7,456 nt of DNA from Streptosporangiaceae bacterium (lineage in GTDB: Bacteria; Actinomycetota; Actinomycetes; Streptosporangiales; Streptosporangiaceae). Of the stretch, positions 5,382 through 7,456 are shown piece by piece. The stretch lies in the NCBI GenBank assembly GCA_030040415.1, contig JASHTT010000337.1, positions 1 to 7,456 of the forward strand. The letters run 5' to 3'. The notes under the pieces were generated by a model. It was not told the origin of the DNA. It saw only the letters and a list, made by a program, of their open reading frames with translations, and searched no databases. Each line of letters starts with the position of its first letter. Position 1 is the first letter of the stretch. Both the position numbers and the translations under genes were made by a program.

Positions 5382-5396
5382 CAAGCCAGCGGCTTG
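5382..5396 (-). other. Small hairpin in the rpoA-rplQ spacer
   Basis: CAAGCC (5382-5387) and GGCTTG (5391-5396) form a perfect 6-bp stem with a 3-nt loop in the 62-nt spacer. On the transcript it follows two direct TACTGAC copies, the first overlapping the rpoA stop. No U tract follows, so read-through to rplQ and truA is expected; it may be an mRNA processing or stability element. Confidence 0.4.
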
Positions 5397-5416
5397 TCAG
5401 TAATGCCGGGACTTCG

Positions 5417-6433
5417 TCAGTACTGCTCGGTTTCGACGTAGTCGTCCTCGTCGTCGGCGCCGTAGCTGTCGGCTGCCGTACCGGGGTCGAACCCTGGGGG
5501 CGAGTCCTTGAGCGCCAGGCCCATGTCATTGAGCTTCTGCTTGACTTCCTCGATCGACTTCGCGCCGAAGTTCCGGATGTCGAGCAGGTCCTGCTCGCTG
5601 CGGGCGACCAGCTCGCCCACGGTGTGGATGCCCTCGCGCTTGAGGCAGTTGTACGAGCGGACCGTGAGGTTCAGCTCCTCGATCAGCAGCGCCAGGTCGG
5701 CGGCGAGCGCGGCGTCCGTGGGTGACGGGCCGATGTCGATGCCCTCGGCATCCACATTCAGCTCCCTGGCCAGCCCGAACAGCTCGACCAGCGTCTTGCC
5801 GGCGCTTGCCACGGCGTCACGCGGCCGGATGCACGGCTTGGTCTCGACGTCCAGGATTAGCTTGTCGAAGTCGGTGCGCTGCTCGACGCGGGTGGCCTCC
5901 ACCTTGTAGGTGACCCGCAGCACCGGCGAGTAGATCGAGTCGATCGGGATCCGGCCGATCTCCTGGCCCGGCTGCTTGTTCTGCGCGGCGGAGACGTAGC
6001 CGCGGCCGCGCTCGACCGTCAGCTCCATCTCCAGCTTGCCCTTGGCGTTCAGGGTGGCGATGTGCAGCTCGGGGTTGTGCACCTCCAGGCCGGCCGGCGG
6101 CGCGATGTCGGCCGCGGTAACCGGGCCCGGGCCCTGCTTGCGCAGGTACATGTGCATCGGCTCGTCGTGCTCGGAGGAGACCACCAGCTCCTTGAGGTTC
6201 AGGATGATGTCGGTGACGTCCTCGGACACGCCCGGGATGGTGGAGAACTCGTGCAGGACGCCCTCGATCCGGATGCTGGTGACAGCAGACCCGGGAATCG
6301 ACGACAGCAGGGTGCGACGCAGCGAGTTGCCGATGGTGTATCCGAAACCCGGCTCGAGCGGCTCGATGACGAACCTGGACCGGAATTCCTCTACTGGCTC
6401 CTCGGTGAGTCCGGGGCGCTGGGCGATGAGCAT
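5417..6433 (-). CDS. rpoA: DNA-directed RNA polymerase subunit alpha
   Basis: RpoA dimerises to seed RNA polymerase assembly, and its C-terminal domain contacts promoter UP elements and activators. The product is 338 aa from ATG 6433-6431, with AAAGGAAG upstream (GGA 6 nt from the start). The N-terminal domain (1 to about 230) shows SRFVIEPLEPGFGYTIGNSL (19-38), RRTLLSSIPG (39-48), HEFSTIPGVSEDVTDIILNL (61-80), GRIPIDSIYSPV (160-171) and VEQRTDFDKLILDVET (183-198). The C-terminal domain (about 245-311) has NLTVRSYNCLKREGI (255-269), in which Arg259 corresponds to E. coli Arg265, the DNA-contact residue, and DLLDIRNFGAKSIEEVKQKL (282-301). The acidic C-terminus ends VETEQY as in Streptomyces. 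It is separated from rpsD by a 103-nt structured spacer and from rplQ by 62 nt. Stop is TGA. Length and motifs are all normal. Confidence 0.99.
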   Translation of the reverse strand: MLIAQRPGLTEEPVEEFRSRFVIEPLEPGFGYTIGNSLRRTLLSSIPGSAVTSIRIEGVLHEFSTIPGVSEDVTDIILNLKELVVSSEHDEPMHMYLRKQGPGPVTAADIAPPAGLEVHNPELHIATLNAKGKLEMELTVERGRGYVSAAQNKQPGQEIGRIPIDSIYSPVLRVTYKVEATRVEQRTDFDKLILDVETKPCIRPRDAVASAGKTLVELFGLARELNVDAEGIDIGPSPTDAALAADLALLIEELNLTVRSYNCLKREGIHTVGELVARSEQDLLDIRNFGAKSIEEVKQKLNDMGLALKDSPPGFDPGTAADSYGADDEDDYVETEQY

Positions 6434-6536
6434 GGCACTTCCTTTCCGCGCTGACCGCTATATGACAGCGCGATCTGCACTGGCGGACGTCCCGCCAGCC
6501 GTACGGGCACCGCTGCTGCGGCTGTCCCGTTCCCTC
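6434..6536 (-). promoter_or_regulatory. Structured rpsD-rpoA spacer
   Basis: This 103-nt spacer holds several inverted repeats. In transcript order they are 6519-6524 with 6496-6501 (6 bp, 17-nt loop), 6492-6498 with 6480-6486 (perfect 7 bp, 5-nt loop) and 6466-6472 with 6447-6453 (perfect 7 bp, 12-nt loop). The first two share 6496-6498 and so compete at the base. The third ends just before the rpoA ribosome binding site. In E. coli S4 represses the alpha operon by binding mRNA; a similar role here is only a hypothesis. An internal promoter is not obvious. Confidence 0.45.
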
Positions 6537-7163
6537 CTACTTCGAGTAGTACTCGACGATGAGCTGTTCCTGAACGAGCGTGTCGATCTGGGCCCGTACC
6601 GGCAAGCTGTGGATGAGGACCCGCATCTTCTCCGGGATGACCTCCATCCAGGCTGGCGGAGTCCGCTCGCCAGCCTCTGCCCTGGCGACCACGAACGGGG
6701 TCATGCCGAGGGACTTGGCCGTGATCTCGATGATGTCGTTCTCACTGACCCGGTACGAGGGGATGTCGACCTTCTTGCCGTTGACCAGGACGTGCCCGTG
6801 GCTGACGACCTGCCTGGCCATGTCCCGGCTCTTGGCGAAGCCCGCCCGGTAGATGATGTTGTCGAGCCTGGTCTCCAGGATCTGGAGCAGCACATCGCCG
6901 GTCTTGCCGCGCTTGCGGGCGGCCTCTTCGTAGTAGTTGCCGAACTGCTTCTCCAGCACGCCGTAGATGCGCTTGGCCTTCTGCTTCTCCCGGACCTGGA
7001 GCAGGTACTCGCTCTCCTTGGGCCGGTTCCTGCCGTGCTCACCCGGCGGGTAGGGCCGGATCTCGATCGGGCACTTGGGCGAGTCGCACTTGGCGCCCTT
7101 GAGGAAAAGCTTGGTCTTCTCGCGGCGGCAGCGCTTGCAGTCCGCACCGGTGTATCGAGCCAT
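6537..7163 (-). CDS. rpsD: 30S ribosomal protein S4 (zinc-binding C+ form)
   Basis: S4 nucleates 30S assembly by binding the 5' domain of 16S rRNA and helps control translational accuracy. The product is 208 aa from ATG 7163-7161, starting MARYTGADCKRCRREKTKLF. Cysteines 9, 12, 26 and 31 form the N-terminal zinc finger of the C+ paralogue, so this is the zinc-dependent type. EYLLQVREKQKAKRIYGVLE (about 52-71) follows, then the S4 RNA-binding domain, about 95-160, with ETRLDNIIYRAGFAKSRDMA, RQVVSHGHVLVNGKKVDIPS and YRVSENDIIEI. The C-terminus is LIVEYYSK. The ribosome binding site GAGGAG (7177-7182) overlaps the rpsK stop and is 13 nt from the ATG, longer than usual. The conserved N-terminus leaves no doubt about the start. 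It lies 17 nt after rpsK. Stop is TAG. Confidence 0.99.
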   Translation of the reverse strand: MARYTGADCKRCRREKTKLFLKGAKCDSPKCPIEIRPYPPGEHGRNRPKESEYLLQVREKQKAKRIYGVLEKQFGNYYEEAARKRGKTGDVLLQILETRLDNIIYRAGFAKSRDMARQVVSHGHVLVNGKKVDIPSYRVSENDIIEITAKSLGMTPFVVARAEAGERTPPAWMEVIPEKMRVLIHSLPVRAQIDTLVQEQLIVEYYSK

Positions 7164-7176
7164 TGTGTAGTGCTAA

Positions 7177-7182
7177 CTCCTC
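7177..7182 (-). promoter_or_regulatory. rpsD ribosome binding site overlapping the rpsK stop
   Basis: GAGGAG on the minus strand overlaps the TGA stop of rpsK (7183-7181) and lies 13 nt before the rpsD ATG. The long spacing is unusual; the overlap suggests ribosomes ending rpsK hand over to rpsD. Confidence 0.5.
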
Positions 7183-7456
7183 AGACCCGCCGCCGCTTGG
7201 GCGGGCGGCAGCCGTTGTGCGGGACAGGCGTGACGTCCTGGATGGAGCCGACCTCCAGGCCGGTCGCCTGCAGCGACCTGATAGCGGTCTCGCGGCCGGA
7301 GCCGGGACCCTTCACGAACACGTCGACCTTGCGCATGCCGTGCTCCATGGCACGGCGCGCGGCTGCCTCCGCGGCCATCTGCGCGGCGAACGGCGTGGAC
7401 TTGCGCGAGCCCTTGAACCCGACCTGCCCGGACGACGCCCAGGAGATGACGCTCCC
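7181..7456 (-). CDS. rpsK: 30S ribosomal protein S11 (partial, C-terminal 91 residues)
   Basis: S11 is a platform protein of the 30S subunit beside the mRNA exit and helix 45. The frame enters from the window edge at a codon boundary and ends at TGA (7183-7181). The 91 visible residues are roughly the last two thirds of a protein usually about 130-135 aa. Family motifs run from the edge: SVISWASSGQVGFKGSRKST, PFAAQMAAEAAARRAMEHG, VDVFVKGPGSGRETAIRSLQ and the near-invariant end DVTPVPHNGCRPPKRRRV. It is the first visible gene of the alpha operon; rpsM would be expected just beyond the edge. The N-terminus is outside the window. Confidence 0.98.
   Translation of the reverse strand, partial: GSVISWASSGQVGFKGSRKSTPFAAQMAAEAAARRAMEHGMRKVDVFVKGPGSGRETAIRSLQATGLEVGSIQDVTPVPHNGCRPPKRRRV

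Noticed and set aside
6455..6537. SD-like AGGAGGG just after the rpsD sense codons and a possible small ORF starting GTG in the spacer
   Set aside because: The GTG is about 24 nt from the purine run, the frame overlaps the rpoA start, and its translation shows no protein-like pattern.
6542..6556. Near-perfect palindrome TCGAGTA-G-TACTCGA at the end of rpsD
   Set aside because: It encodes the conserved VEYYS end of S4, so the symmetry is adequately explained by codons and is probably coincidental.

Overview
This window is GC-rich actinobacterial chromosome. The ribosomal-protein and RpoA sequences follow the Streptomyces/Streptosporangiales/Frankia type closely: the RpoA N-terminus MLIAQRP and C-terminus VETEQY, a C4 zinc-finger S4, an S9 with an acidic N-terminal extension, and L17 with a long C-terminal tail. 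I cannot place it below class level from sequence alone.

Layout, right to left along the minus strand. The end of the alpha operon comes first: rpsK (S11, 5' end outside the window), rpsD (S4), rpoA (RNA polymerase alpha), rplQ (L17) and truA (tRNA pseudouridine synthase). It ends at a convergent junction near 3778-3841 that carries an imperfect hairpin. A single plus-strand gene (2041-3777) follows. It encodes an unrecognised 578-aa single-pass membrane protein: a long disordered Pro/Ala/Gly-rich cytoplasmic part, a basic stop, one membrane helix and an external domain with two cysteines. The 365-nt divergent region 1676-2040 holds a good minus-strand promoter for rplM with a roughly 138-nt structured leader, and a likely leaderless promoter whose -10 sits exactly one promoter length before the ATG at 2041. 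A second minus-strand operon then runs rplM (L13), rpsI (S9) and glmM (phosphoglucosamine mutase, cut by the window edge at residue 197).

Together these are core growth genes: ribosome assembly, the RNA polymerase assembly platform, tRNA modification and entry into cell-wall amino-sugar synthesis. The order rpsK-rpsD-rpoA-rplQ-truA ... rplM-rpsI-glmM is standard for actinobacteria. In Mycobacterium the truA-rplM gap holds the ESX-4 type VII secretion locus. Here it holds only the one unknown membrane protein, which is the most interesting gene in the window.

I see no mobile element, CRISPR array, tRNA, rRNA or obvious novel multi-gene system. The points worth a second look are the orphan membrane protein with a GarA-like Ser/Val-Phe motif, the structured rplM leader, a low-complexity insertion with a 36-bp tandem repeat in GlmM, the strongly acidic L17 tail, and the structured rpsD-rpoA spacer.
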